From Streptomyces griseocarneus (GTDB taxonomy: Bacteria > Actinomycetota > Actinomycetes > Streptomycetales > Streptomycetaceae), in NCBI GenBank assembly GCA_003674045.1, contig PENC01000030.1, forward strand, positions 1 through 64,000: 64,000 nucleotides of DNA, in the 5' to 3' direction. Positions 51,439 through 60,548 of the stretch are shown piece by piece. Positions within the stretch are counted from its first letter, which is position 1. Every line of letters begins with the position of its first letter. The notes beneath the pieces are model-generated. The model was given only the letters and a program-made list of their open reading frames with translations. It was not told the origin of the DNA and made no database searches. The position numbers and the translations under genes are program-made.

Positions 51439-53142
51439 ATGTCACAGCTGGACGAGCAGGAAGCGCCCCCCGCCGACACCCCGCGCCTCCGGCCGGCCGT
51501 CAGGCTCCTCGGCTGGGTCACCACCACCGACCACAAGGTCATCGGGAACATGTACCTGGTGACGGCGTTCTGCTTCTTCCTGGCCGCGGGGCTGATGGCC
51601 ATGCTGATGCGCGCGGAGCTCGCCCGGCCGGGGCTGCAGTTCTTCTCCACGTCGCAGTACAACCAGCTCGTCACGCTGCACGGCACGCTCATGATGCTGC
51701 TGTTCGCCACGCCGATGTTCGCGGGCTTCGCCAACGCCGTCATGCCGCTGCAGATCGGCGCCCCCGACGTGGCCTTCCCCCGGCTCAACGCCCTGTCGTA
51801 CTGGCTGTTCCTCTTCGGCGGGCTGATCGTGGTCTCCGGGCTGGTCGTGCCGGGCGGGGCCGCGCCGTTCGGCTGGTTCGCGTACGCGCCGCTGAACAGC
51901 GCGGTCTACTCGCCGGGGGCGGGCGGCGACCTGTGGGCCATGGGCCTCGTGGTCGCCGGGCTGAGCACGGTGCTGGGCTCGGTGAACTTCATCGTGACGA
52001 TCCTGTGCCTGCGGGCGCCCGGCCTGACGATGTTCCGGATGCCGGTGTTCACCTGGAACATCCTCTTCACCTCGGTCCTGGCGCTGCTCGCCTTCCCGGT
52101 GTTCACGGCGGCCCTGCTGATGCTGGAGGCGGACCGGAAGTTCGGGGCGCGGGTCTTCGACGCGGCGTACGGGGGCGCGGTGCTCTGGCAGCACCTCTTC
52201 TGGTTCTTCGGGCACCCGGAGGTCTACATCGTGGCGCTGCCGTTCTTCGGGGTGATCACCGAGATCATCCCGGTGTTCAGCAGGAAGCCGCTCTTCGGCT
52301 ACACGGGCATGGTGGGCGCGACCATCGCCATCACCATGCTGTCGGCGTCGGTGTGGGCGCACCACATGTTCGCCACCGGGGCCGTGCTGCTGCCGTTCTT
52401 CTCCCTGCTGTCGTTCCTGATCGCCGTGCCGACGGGGGTGAAGTTCTTCAACTGGATCGGCACCATGTGGCGCGGCTCGCTGTCCTTCGAGACACCGATG
52501 CTGTGGGCGGTGGGCTTCCTGGTGACGTTCCTGCTCGGCGGGCTCAGCGGAGTGCTCATCGCCTCGCCCCCGATCGACTTCCACGTCACCGACAGCTACT
52601 TCGTCGTGGCACACCTGCACTATGTGCTGTTCGGGACCGTCGTCTTCGCGATGTTCGGCGGCTTCTACTTCTGGTGGCCCAAGTGGACCGGGCGGATGCT
52701 CGACGAGCGGCTGGGCCGCATCCACTTCTTCACGCTGTTCACGGGCTTCCAGATCACGTTCCTGGTGCAGCACTGGCTGGGCGAGTCCGGGATGCCGCGG
52801 CGCTACGCCGACTACCTCGCCGCCGACGGCTTCACCACCCTCAACACCGTCTCGTCCATCGGCGCGTTCCTGCTGGGCGTCTCCACGCTGCCGTTCCTGT
52901 ACAACGTGTGGCGCACCGCCCGCCACGCGCCGAAGGTGACCGTCGACGACCCGTGGGGCTTCGGGCGCTCGCTGGAGTGGGCCACCAGCTGCCCGCCGCC
53001 GCGCCACAACTTCACGGCACTGCCCCGCGTGCGGTCCGACTCGCCCGCGTTCGACCTGCACCACCCGGAGGCCGCCGGGACCGCCGGGGCGGCCCTGTCG
53101 GCCGGTGGCCCGGCCCTTCCGGCCGAGGGGACGGACGCGTGA
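51439..53142 (+). CDS. ctaD: Cytochrome c oxidase subunit I (paralogue), 567 aa
   Basis: The heme-copper core is complete: heme a His in LVTLHGTLMM, the Tyr-linked CuB His in FFGHPEVYIVALP (about 257-269), the His pair in WAHHMF (about 307) and the heme a/a3 His in VVAHLHYVLFG (about 392). About twelve membrane helices. It reduces oxygen to water with proton pumping. The usual neighbour genes (ctaC, ctaE) are absent. ctaF overlaps it by 4 bp. The ATG at 51439 has GGAGAG upstream. This is probably a second ctaD, not the main respiratory copy. Confidence 0.93.
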   Translation: MSQLDEQEAPPADTPRLRPAVRLLGWVTTTDHKVIGNMYLVTAFCFFLAAGLMAMLMRAELARPGLQFFSTSQYNQLVTLHGTLMMLLFATPMFAGFANAVMPLQIGAPDVAFPRLNALSYWLFLFGGLIVVSGLVVPGGAAPFGWFAYAPLNSAVYSPGAGGDLWAMGLVVAGLSTVLGSVNFIVTILCLRAPGLTMFRMPVFTWNILFTSVLALLAFPVFTAALLMLEADRKFGARVFDAAYGGAVLWQHLFWFFGHPEVYIVALPFFGVITEIIPVFSRKPLFGYTGMVGATIAITMLSASVWAHHMFATGAVLLPFFSLLSFLIAVPTGVKFFNWIGTMWRGSLSFETPMLWAVGFLVTFLLGGLSGVLIASPPIDFHVTDSYFVVAHLHYVLFGTVVFAMFGGFYFWWPKWTGRMLDERLGRIHFFTLFTGFQITFLVQHWLGESGMPRRYADYLAADGFTTLNTVSSIGAFLLGVSTLPFLYNVWRTARHAPKVTVDDPWGFGRSLEWATSCPPPRHNFTALPRVRSDSPAFDLHHPEAAGTAGAALSAGGPALPAEGTDA

Positions 53143-53528
53143 AGACCGAGGCGTGTCTCTTCGCCGGGGTGGCGGGCTTCTTCCTCGTGGCCGGGGCCTT
53201 CTACACCTGGCTGTCGGACCGCGAGCCCGCGGGCACGGCGGCACTGGTGGTCTCGTTCCTGATGGCCTCGCTCGTCGCCTTCTTCTGCGCCGTGAACCAC
53301 CGCCGCCGCGGGAAGCGGCCGGAGGACAGGAAGGACGGCGAGATCGCCGAGCGTGCCGGGCGGCTCGACTTCTTCCCGCCGCGCAGCTACTACCCGCCGC
53401 TGACCGGCCTCGGTGCCGCCCTGAGCGCGCTGGGCATCGTCTTCGGCCTGTGGCTGTTCCTCATCGGCTTCGGCGTCCTGTGGGGCGGCGTCTTCGGCCT
53501 GGCCTTCCAGCACGTCCGGCGCGAGTGA
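53139..53528 (+). CDS. ctaF: Cytochrome c oxidase subunit IV (actinobacterial), 129 aa
   Basis: Small membrane protein with four helices (ACLFAGVAGFFLVAGAFYTW, AALVVSFLMASLVAFFCAV, then LGAALSALGIVFGLWLFLIG and a final helix). The middle DFFPPRSYYPPLTGLGAAL is typical of actinobacterial CtaF. Its GTG (53139) overlaps the ctaD stop in a GTGA, so it is translationally coupled and should join the same complex. Confidence 0.88.
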   Translation: MKTEACLFAGVAGFFLVAGAFYTWLSDREPAGTAALVVSFLMASLVAFFCAVNHRRRGKRPEDRKDGEIAERAGRLDFFPPRSYYPPLTGLGAALSALGIVFGLWLFLIGFGVLWGGVFGLAFQHVRRE

Positions 53529-53549
53529 GCACTCCCCCTCGGGGCCGCG

Positions 53550-55166
53550 TCACTCCCCCGGCTCGACGGGCGCCGCCGTACGCTCCTCGATCTGCCGCCG
53601 CTGCTCCGGCGTCACGGGCAGCTCGACGCGGTCGCGGTAGTACCAGCGGCTCAGGACGACCCGCAGGCGCTGCCGCCGGGACGCCGGTCCGTCGGGCGCG
53701 GGCAGCGGCAGGGGGACGTCGCGCACCAGCACCCGGTAGCCCTCCCGCGCGGACACCGGTTCATGACGCTCGCTCAGCCCGCCTGCCGGGTCCTGCTCCA
53801 CCTCCCCGCTCTCCTCACCCTCCGTCAGCACCTGCCGGTCGTGGGCCTGGAGCGCCAGGCAGACGCGTTTGGTCACCACGAACGCCAGCACCGGGCCGAG
53901 GACGACACCGGCCCGGTAGATCCAGGTGAGGGCGTTGACCGAGACCCGGAAGGAGTAGGCGGCGACGTCGTTGCCGCCCGCCGCGAGCAGCACGGCGTAG
54001 AAGACGATGCCCGCCGCCCCGAGCGCCGTACGGGTGGGCCGGTTGCGGGGCCGGTCGCTGAAGTGGTGCTCCGCCCGGTCCGCCGTCACCCACTTCTCCA
54101 GGAACGGGTACAGGTACAGGCCGGTGAACAGCACGCCCGGCAGGATCACCGCGGGGATCAGCACGTTCCACATGAAGGTGTGGCCCCACAGCACCGTCTC
54201 CCACGGCGGCATGACGCGCAGCGCGCCCTCCAGGAAGCCCACGTACCAGTCCGGCTGCGCGCCCGTGGCGACCTGGTCGGGACGGTAGGGCCCGTAGTCC
54301 CAGACCGGGTTGATCTGGGCGAGCGCACCGAGCGCGGCCAGCGCACCGAAGATCATCAGGAACAGGCCGCCCGACTTGGCGGTGAACTGCGGGAACATCG
54401 GTACGCCCACGGCGTTGCGGTTGGTCCGGCCCCGCTCCGCCCAGTGCGTGTGCTTGAGGTAGACGACCAGCAGCAGGTGCACGCCGAGCAGGGCGATCAG
54501 CAGGCCGGGCACGAACAGCACGTGCACGATGTACAGCCGCGGGATGAGCACATGGCCGGGGTACGGGCCGCGCCAGATGAAAGAGCTCAGGTACGTGCCC
54601 ACCACCGGGATGGACATCACGATCGTGTCGGCCGTGCGCAGCCCCGTGCCGGAGAGCAGGTCGTCGGGGAGCGAGTAGCCGCAGAAGCCCTCGAACAGGG
54701 CGAGGAGGAACAGCGTCAGCCCCACCAGCCAGTTGGCCTCGCGCGGCCTGCGGAACGCGCCGGTGAGGAAGACCCGCATCATGTGCACCGCGGCCGCGGC
54801 GACGAAGACCAGCGCCGCCCAGTGGTGCACCTGCCGCATGAGCAGCCCGCCCCGGACGTCGAAGCTCAGCCCGAGCGTCGAGAGGTACGCCTGCGACATG
54901 GGCAGGCCGCGCAGCGGCGCGTAGCTGCCGTCGTAGACGGTCCGCGTCATGCCCGGGTCGAAGAACAGCGTGAGGAACGTGCCCGTGAGCAGCAGCACCA
55001 CGAAGCTGTAGAGGGCGAGCTCGCCGAGCAGGTACGACCAGTGGTCCGGAAAGGCCTTCCGCAGCAGCGCGCGGGCCGCCTCGGCGACCGGCAGGCGCCG
55101 GTCCAGCGCCGTGAACCCGGCCCCGGCGGCAACGCCGAGGTCCACTCTCCGCCTCCGGAACGGCAT
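53550..55166 (-). CDS. qcrB: Cytochrome bc1 complex cytochrome b subunit (paralogue), 538 aa
   Basis: Two His pairs for the b hemes are present (RQVHHWAALVFVAAAAVHMM and IVHVLFVPGLL with LLGVHLLLVVYLKHTHW). The quinol-site motif is PDWYVGFLEGALRVMPPWE, the actinobacterial PDWY form of PEWY. About eight or nine membrane helices and a hydrophilic C-tail of about 120 residues follow. No qcrC or qcrA is adjacent, unlike the main operon. Convergent with ctaD-ctaF. The leader contains a direct repeat (AGTCGATCGG at 55180-55201). Confidence 0.92.
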   Translation of the reverse strand: MPFRRRRVDLGVAAGAGFTALDRRLPVAEAARALLRKAFPDHWSYLLGELALYSFVVLLLTGTFLTLFFDPGMTRTVYDGSYAPLRGLPMSQAYLSTLGLSFDVRGGLLMRQVHHWAALVFVAAAAVHMMRVFLTGAFRRPREANWLVGLTLFLLALFEGFCGYSLPDDLLSGTGLRTADTIVMSIPVVGTYLSSFIWRGPYPGHVLIPRLYIVHVLFVPGLLIALLGVHLLLVVYLKHTHWAERGRTNRNAVGVPMFPQFTAKSGGLFLMIFGALAALGALAQINPVWDYGPYRPDQVATGAQPDWYVGFLEGALRVMPPWETVLWGHTFMWNVLIPAVILPGVLFTGLYLYPFLEKWVTADRAEHHFSDRPRNRPTRTALGAAGIVFYAVLLAAGGNDVAAYSFRVSVNALTWIYRAGVVLGPVLAFVVTKRVCLALQAHDRQVLTEGEESGEVEQDPAGGLSERHEPVSAREGYRVLVRDVPLPLPAPDGPASRRQRLRVVLSRWYYRDRVELPVTPEQRRQIEERTAAPVEPGE

Positions 55167-55179
55167 GTGACGGCTCCCC

Positions 55180-55201
55180 AGTCGATCGGCAGTCGATCGG
55201 T
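55180..55201 (-). repeat. 11-bp direct repeat in the qcrB leader
   Basis: AGTCGATCGG(C/T) occurs twice in direct tandem, just upstream of the GGGGAG ribosome binding site of qcrB. It contains the CGATCG palindrome and may be regulatory. Confidence 0.5.
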
Positions 55202-55253
55202 ACGCCCGATGCGTAACCCGCGGGCGCGGCGCTCAACCGGGCGTTAGGCAGAA

Positions 55254-55293
55254 CAGGGCAGCAGCACCTGACATGACGTCAGGGGCTGCCCTG
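55254..55293 (-). terminator. Bulged hairpin terminator of the ybdK-type gene
   Basis: CAGGGCAGC pairs with GCTGCCCTG; an inner stem CCTGAC/GTCAGG with loop ATGAC completes a long hairpin just past the stop of the minus-strand gene at 55302. Confidence 0.75.
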
Positions 55294-55301
55294 GTACGGC
55301 A

Positions 55302-56390
55302 TCAGGACGCGCCCGAGACCAGGTCGGTCCAGGCCTCCAGCCCGCCCGCGCGCAGCGCCCGGCGCTGCCGTTCCGCCGGGGCTCCCCGGCGCAGGAAGTC
55401 CTGGAGCAGCCGCGTCACCTCCTCCGTGTCCCCCGTCTCCGCGAGCCCCGGCGCCACATGGTCGAGCAGGGCCCGCACGAGATCGGCGGCGGGCCGGTGC
55501 CGCCCGCGCTCCGTGTCGAGGAGTTCGCCGCGGAGCCCGTACCGGGCGGCGTGCCAGGTCGCCGCGTGCAGCATCTCCGGCGCGGTCCCCGGCTCGGGCC
55601 GCCCCGACCGGTCGTCGAGGACGGCGGTGGCCACCAGACCCCGGACGAGGCCCGCGAACAGCGTCGCGTCGTCCACGGTGAGCTGCACGTCCAGGCAGCG
55701 CACCTCGACCGTGGGGTAGCGCTCGGAGAGCCGGGCCTGCCAGTAGAGCTGACCGGAGTCCAGGATCGCGCGGGCCGCCAGCAGGCCGCCGACGCGGCGC
55801 TCGTAGTCGGCCCGGCCGTCGAAGCGCGGGCTCGGCCCGCCGACGGGCCAGCGGCCGAAGACGACGGTGCGCCAGCTCGCGTAGCCGGTGTCACGGCCCC
55901 ACCACAGCGGGGAGTTCCCGCCCATCGCGACGAGCACGGGCAGCCAGTGGCGGATGCGGTTGAGCACGGCGACGCCCGTGTCGCGGCCGGGGACGGCGAC
56001 GTGCACGTGCATACCGTTGACGAGGTTCTCGTCGGCCAGCCGGGCGCCGAGCTCGGCCACGGCGGCGTAGCGCGGCCCCTCGGTGATCGCGGGCGGGGCG
56101 GCGCAGGCGAGGGGCGCGGTGCCGGTGGCCGCGAGCCGGCAGCCCGCCTTGTCCGCGGCCGTGCCGAGGGCGTCGCGCAGCCGCAGCAGGTGCGCGCGCA
56201 GGCCCGCCAGGTCGGCGCAGACGGGAGTGGCGACCTCCAGCTGGGACTGGAGCAGCTCCGACTGGATCTCGCGCACGTCGAGGAACGGCTGGAGACCGGC
56301 CACGGTACGCACCTCGTCCGCGAGCGGGACGAGGACGGCCGTGGCGGGGTCCAGCAGGAAGTACTCCTCTTCCACTCCCAGGGTGATCAC
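55302..56390 (-). CDS. Carboxylate-amine ligase, YbdK/GCS2 family, 362 aa
   Basis: Typical GCS2 start ITLGVEEEYFLLDPAT, the substrate region VNGMHVHVAVPGRD and GNSPLWWGRDTGYASWR, and TVEVRCLDVQLTVDDATLFA near the C-terminus. Enzymes of this family make gamma-glutamylcysteine or related amides with ATP. The GTG start at 56390 (reads MITLGV...) lacks a clear ribosome binding site. Full length for the family; physiological substrate unknown. Divergent from the AI-2E transporter gene. Confidence 0.88.
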   Translation of the reverse strand: MITLGVEEEYFLLDPATAVLVPLADEVRTVAGLQPFLDVREIQSELLQSQLEVATPVCADLAGLRAHLLRLRDALGTAADKAGCRLAATGTAPLACAAPPAITEGPRYAAVAELGARLADENLVNGMHVHVAVPGRDTGVAVLNRIRHWLPVLVAMGGNSPLWWGRDTGYASWRTVVFGRWPVGGPSPRFDGRADYERRVGGLLAARAILDSGQLYWQARLSERYPTVEVRCLDVQLTVDDATLFAGLVRGLVATAVLDDRSGRPEPGTAPEMLHAATWHAARYGLRGELLDTERGRHRPAADLVRALLDHVAPGLAETGDTEEVTRLLQDFLRRGAPAERQRRALRAGGLEAWTDLVSGAS

Positions 56391-56519
56391 GTTCGCAGGT
56401 GTACCCGCTGCCGGCCGACGGCGGCTCCGCTCAGCAGGTGGTCTTCTGCGGCGGTCCGGTGATCGCGGGGTCCTCCGGGGTACGGAAGGGGGCCGGGGGT
56501 CACGGCCGGAGAGGACACG

Positions 56520-57587
56520 ATGCAGTCGGAGAGCGGTCCGCGGGCTCCGCGGGTGCTGGTGCGGCCGACGGCGTCCTGGTTCGCGGCGGGGTTCGGCATC
56601 GGGCTGGGCCTGACACTGGCCTATCTGGCCGTGCAGACCGTGCTGCGGATCAGCGGCGTCCTCACGCTCCTGCTGCTGGCCCTGTTCGTGGCGATCAGCC
56701 TGGAGCCGGTGGTGGCCTGGCTCGCGCGCCGCCGGATGGGCCGCGGCTGGGCGGTGACCGCGGTCATCCTCGCGTCGCTGGCCTTCCTGGCGGGCTTCCT
56801 GGCACTGGTGATCCCGCCCGTCTCCACCGAGATCTCCGCCCTCGTCGAGGCCGTGCCGAAGTGGCTGGAGCAGCTGCACGACCACCACTCCACGCTGGGC
56901 CGTCTGGAGGACCGCTACCACCTGGTCTCGAAGGCCCGCCGACAGCTCGGCTCCGGTCTGGGCACCACCCTGGTCGGCGGGCTCCTGGGCGCGGGCCACC
57001 TGGTCATCAGCGCGGTGGCGGGCACCGGGCTGGTCGTGGTGCTGACGGTGTACTTCATGGTGGGCATGGAACAGCTGAAGCGCTTCTGCTACCGGTTCGT
57101 CCCGCGCAGTCGCCGGGACGGCGTCATCGCCCTGACGGAGGAGACCCTCGTCCGCGTCGGCCGCTACATGCTCGGCAACGCCGCCACGTCCGCTGTCGCG
57201 GGCCTGGCCACGTTCGCCTGGTGCGCCGTGCTGGACGTCCCCTACCCGGCCGCGCTCGGCGTCCTCGTCGCCCTCCTCGACATGGTCCCCGTCGTCGGCT
57301 CGACCATCGGCGGCGTGATCGTCAGCCTGGTCGCCCTCGCCGTCTCCTTCCCCGTGGCCCTGGGCACCGCCGGCTTCTACACCGCGTTCCGCCTCGCCGA
57401 GGACTACCTCATCATGCCGAAGGCGATGCGCTTCGCGGTCGACGTGCACCCGCTCGTGACGGTCGTCGCCGTGGTGATCGGCGGCGCGCTCCTGGGCATC
57501 GTGGGCGCGCTGATCGCCATCCCGGTGGCGGTGGCGATCAACATCGTGCTGGAGGAGACGGTGTTCCCGCGGATCGATTCGGGGTGA
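56520..57587 (+). CDS. AI-2E family transporter, 355 aa
   Basis: About eight membrane helices in the family arrangement: two N-terminal helices with FVAISLEPVVAWLARRRMGR, a long soluble loop (KWLEQLHDHHSTLGRLEDRY), then the C-terminal set with LDMVPVVGSTIGGVIVSL (family signature) and a final LGIVGALIAIPVAVAINIVL. Named for autoinducer-2 export, but homologues also act as Na+/H+ antiporters or exporters. The ATG at 56520 has GGAGAGGA upstream. Confidence 0.9.
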   Translation: MQSESGPRAPRVLVRPTASWFAAGFGIGLGLTLAYLAVQTVLRISGVLTLLLLALFVAISLEPVVAWLARRRMGRGWAVTAVILASLAFLAGFLALVIPPVSTEISALVEAVPKWLEQLHDHHSTLGRLEDRYHLVSKARRQLGSGLGTTLVGGLLGAGHLVISAVAGTGLVVVLTVYFMVGMEQLKRFCYRFVPRSRRDGVIALTEETLVRVGRYMLGNAATSAVAGLATFAWCAVLDVPYPAALGVLVALLDMVPVVGSTIGGVIVSLVALAVSFPVALGTAGFYTAFRLAEDYLIMPKAMRFAVDVHPLVTVVAVVIGGALLGIVGALIAIPVAVAINIVLEETVFPRIDSG

Positions 57588-57599
57588 CGGCGGCGCGAC

Positions 57600-58862
57600 T
57601 CAGCCGATGACCGCCGCCGCCCACACGGCAGCCTCGTCGGCCGGCATACGCAGCTCCCGGTCATTGCCGACAGCGCACCACCGCCCGTCCTCCCATCGCA
57701 CTGTCCACTTCTCGTTCCTGTGGTTCCACAGCTCGAGACGGGCGTCCCGGACGCCCTCGAGGAGGCGCAGTTCGTGCAACAGGTAGTCCGGCGGGACGAA
57801 GACCGGCAGCTCGCCGACCGTGCCCGCGCCGGTTCGCGGATTGTCGAAGCGGATCAGCACATACGGACTGGGCTTGCGGTCCAGATCCGAGGGCTTGAGC
57901 ATGCGGCTGAACCGCTCGGCCGCCTGATCCACCGACTCGGCACCGGAGATCTCGGAGGAGTAGCCCGGGAAAACACCGAAAGTCACGCTGTTCAGATCCA
58001 GGTCTCCCGGGAACAGCCGATGGGCCTCCGGCCTGATCCGGCCGATGACATCGAATCCACGTCCAGGCCAGGTGAAACCTGTAAGAGCGATCAACGGCTC
58101 TGGCCGGCCGACCACCTCGTCTTCCCGGTCACGCACGAACCCAAGGACAGCACAGCACAGTTCCGCATCGTACGAATCCTTGGTGTTCAGCCTGAACACA
58201 TGGCGGTGGTCCATGCTCAGCGCCGCCAGCAGCGTGAATCCGGGGGCAGGGGACCACTTCCAGGCGTTCGAAACGCCGGGGAGCGACTGCGCGCCGGGAA
58301 GCGCGGACAGTTTTCCTGCGACATCCATCACCGGGTCTCCCCCGTCCGGCCCTGTCGAAGCCCCACCGGCTCGGGGCCCGCTCAGCCCTCCCCCCGCCCC
58401 CTCGAACCACGTCGGGCCGCCCTCCGTCGCCTGCTTGATGCGGGTGACCGCGAACTCCTCCATCGGGGGGAGGGCGTCGGGCTCGAACCAGCCGACTTCG
58501 AGGGATTCGTCGTCGTTGACGCGGGCTTCGCCGCCCGTGGCGCGGGCGAGGAAGCAGATGTCCATGAACTGGCAGTGGTCGCCGTTGGGGTAGGTGACGG
58601 GTTCCAGGGCCTGGACGAGGAGGACGCGCTCGGTGACGCAGTGCACGGCGGTCTCCTCGTAGACCTCGCGGACCACCGCGGCGGCGGGCTGTTCGCCGGG
58701 CTCGGGGATGCCGCCGATGATCGACCACTCCCCGGTGTCCGCCCGGCGGCCGAGGAGGACGCGGCCCGCGTCGTCGAGGACGATGACGCTCACGCCCGGC
58801 AGCCACAGGAGCTGGTGACCGGCGGTGGCGCGGATGTCGCGGATGAAGTCGGGGATCGGCAT
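57600..58862 (-). CDS. Nudix hydrolase fused to an unknown C-terminal domain, 420 aa
   Basis: Residues 1-165 are a normal Nudix protein (WLPGVSVIVLDDAGRVLLGR and the Nudix box GGIPEPGEQP...REVYEETAV). Stand-alone homologues stop near this point. A linker GGGLSGPRAGGASTGPDGGD then joins a 240-residue domain beginning MDVAGKLSALPGAQSLPGVS that I cannot identify. The C-terminal part looks lower in GC than the Nudix part, and a GGGGGAG ribosome binding site stands eight bases before its internal ATG. It could be a recent in-frame fusion or a true two-domain protein. Confidence 0.75.
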   Translation of the reverse strand: MPIPDFIRDIRATAGHQLLWLPGVSVIVLDDAGRVLLGRRADTGEWSIIGGIPEPGEQPAAAVVREVYEETAVHCVTERVLLVQALEPVTYPNGDHCQFMDICFLARATGGEARVNDDESLEVGWFEPDALPPMEEFAVTRIKQATEGGPTWFEGAGGGLSGPRAGGASTGPDGGDPVMDVAGKLSALPGAQSLPGVSNAWKWSPAPGFTLLAALSMDHRHVFRLNTKDSYDAELCCAVLGFVRDREDEVVGRPEPLIALTGFTWPGRGFDVIGRIRPEAHRLFPGDLDLNSVTFGVFPGYSSEISGAESVDQAAERFSRMLKPSDLDRKPSPYVLIRFDNPRTGAGTVGELPVFVPPDYLLHELRLLEGVRDARLELWNHRNEKWTVRWEDGRWCAVGNDRELRMPADEAAVWAAAVIG

Positions 58863-58915
58863 ACGTCGAGCCTAATGCCCCTCGGTGATCACTCGTGGCG
58901 GGTGGCCGGGAGTGC

Positions 58916-59524
58916 TCAGGCGGCGGCCTTGCGCCCGCCGCCCCGGCGGAGGCAGTCGCGGATCATCTGGACGGCCGACTCGGCGTCGTCGACGGTGACG
59001 GTGAAGGTCCGGCCGTCGCCCAGGCTGAGGACGAAGCCCTCACCACGCCGCACGACGACGGCGGTGCCCTTCTCGGGACGCCAGCGGTAGCCCCAGCCGC
59101 CCCACTGCCGCGGGGTCACCCGTGGCGCGAATTCGGCGCCGACCACCTGGGCGAGCGGGATGCGGGTGCGCGGCACGCCGATGTGGCCGCAGCGCACCTC
59201 CAGCTTCTCGGCATCCACCCGCACCGCCACATGGACGAACGCGAGGGTGCCGTAGAGCATCAGCAGGCCCGCGGCGACGCAGCCGACGACCGACATGACG
59301 AGAGGGGCCAGCCCCGAGGTCCACGCGCTGTCGACGGCCAGCTCGACGCCCAGCGCCAGGCAGGCTGCGCCGGCAGCGGCCAGCAGCCACTGGATCCGGT
59401 TGGTCGCTCGGCCGGTCCAGACGCCGGGTTCGGTACCGCTGTCGGCTGGGGAAGGGGATGATCCGACCGCGTCCGGCTGCTCGGCGCCCTCGTGGCCCTG
59501 CGGGCCCTTGGAGTGGTCCCTCAT
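58916..59524 (-). CDS. PH-domain-like membrane protein (bPH2-type), 202 aa
   Basis: Acidic Pro-rich N-terminus, two membrane helices (WLLAAAGAACLALGVELAVD and LVMSVVGCVAAGLLMLYGTL), then a bacterial PH-like beta domain (AVRVDAEKLEVRCGHIGVPR, TRIPLAQVVGAEFAPRVTPR, FTVTVDDAESAVQMIR). Common in Streptomyces, function unknown. The ATG at 59524 is preferred; a GTG at 59542 would abut its ribosome binding site. Confidence 0.8.
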   Translation of the reverse strand: MRDHSKGPQGHEGAEQPDAVGSSPSPADSGTEPGVWTGRATNRIQWLLAAAGAACLALGVELAVDSAWTSGLAPLVMSVVGCVAAGLLMLYGTLAFVHVAVRVDAEKLEVRCGHIGVPRTRIPLAQVVGAEFAPRVTPRQWGGWGYRWRPEKGTAVVVRRGEGFVLSLGDGRTFTVTVDDAESAVQMIRDCLRRGGGRKAAA

Positions 59525-59613
59525 ATCACGCAGCCTACTCACCTTCCGCCACCGCGGCAGGGGTGCTGCGCCACGGAAACGGAACGTGCGGGGGACGGAG
59601 AGCCCGCGTTCGT

Positions 59614-60411
59614 TCAGGGCCGCGCGGCGCCGACCGCGGGCAGCGAGCGCCCCTCGGGATAGGCGAGCGCCGACGGCAGCAGGGCCTCCTCGCGGCCGCC
59701 GAGCAGCACGGTGAGGGTGCCCGAGGGCTCCGCGCCGGGAGCGGGGGCGGACCCGATCCGGCGCAGCGCCTGGGCGGCGACGGCGTCGGCGGAACCGTGG
59801 AGCGCGAGGGGCCCGTCCGAGGGACGCAGGCGGGGCTGGACGGCCGCGCGGATACGCTCCGCGACGAGCTCGTAATGGGTGCAGCCCAGGACGACGGTCC
59901 TTACATCGTCGGGGGTGAGGGCGGCCGCGGCGGCCACGGCGGCGTCGATGGCCTCGGAGTCGGCGTGCTCCACGGCGTCGGCCAGCCCGGGGCAGGCCAC
60001 CTCGGTCACCCGGACACCGTCGGCGAAGTCACGGATCAGTCCGCGCTGGTAGGGGCTGCCGGTGGTGGCGGGGGTGGCCCAGATGGCCACCGGGCCGCCG
60101 CCGAGGGCGGCGGGCTTGACCGCCGGGACGGTCCCGATCACCGGGATACCGGGCTCCAGCTCGGCCCGTATGGCGGCCAGCGCGTGCACGGAGGCGGTGT
60201 TGCAGGCGACGATCAGCGCGTCGGGGCGGTGGGCCGCGGCGGCGCCGGCGACGGCCAGGGCGCGGGCGATGACGTCCTCGGGGGTCCGGGGGCCCCACGG
60301 CATGCTGCCGGGGTCGGAGGAGAGGACGAGATCGGCGTCCGGCCGCATGCGGTGTACGGCGGCGGCGGCCGCCAGCAGGCCGTTTCCTGAGTCCATGAGC
60401 GCGATCTTCAC
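59614..60411 (-). CDS. Aspartate/glutamate racemase family protein, 265 aa
   Basis: Both catalytic cysteines are present: VACNTASVH (about 70) and VLGCTHYELV (about 176). The start IALMDSGNGLLA replaces the FDSGVGGLTV of housekeeping glutamate racemase, so this is a paralogue of the MurI family with an uncertain substrate. The GTG start at 60411 has no clear Shine-Dalgarno sequence and a TAAAGT -10 candidate a few bases upstream, suggesting a short or absent leader. Confidence 0.85.
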   Translation of the reverse strand: MKIALMDSGNGLLAAAAAVHRMRPDADLVLSSDPGSMPWGPRTPEDVIARALAVAGAAAAHRPDALIVACNTASVHALAAIRAELEPGIPVIGTVPAVKPAALGGGPVAIWATPATTGSPYQRGLIRDFADGVRVTEVACPGLADAVEHADSEAIDAAVAAAAALTPDDVRTVVLGCTHYELVAERIRAAVQPRLRPSDGPLALHGSADAVAAQALRRIGSAPAPGAEPSGTLTVLLGGREEALLPSALAYPEGRSLPAVGAARP

Positions 60412-60548
60412 CCGGTCACTTTAATGGATCGGGTGTCCGGGCCCCGGCCCGCCCTCGGAGGCCGGAAGGGCCCGGAGGCCCGGAGGCGAAGAGTCGGCGA
60501 AGATCGGAAAGCCTGGATTTCGCGCGCCCGGGTGGGAAGACTGCCACG

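Noticed and set aside
57600..58330. Separate gene starting at the internal ATG of the Nudix protein
   Set aside because: The frame is continuous with the Nudix part, so I annotate one fused gene and report the internal start only as a question.
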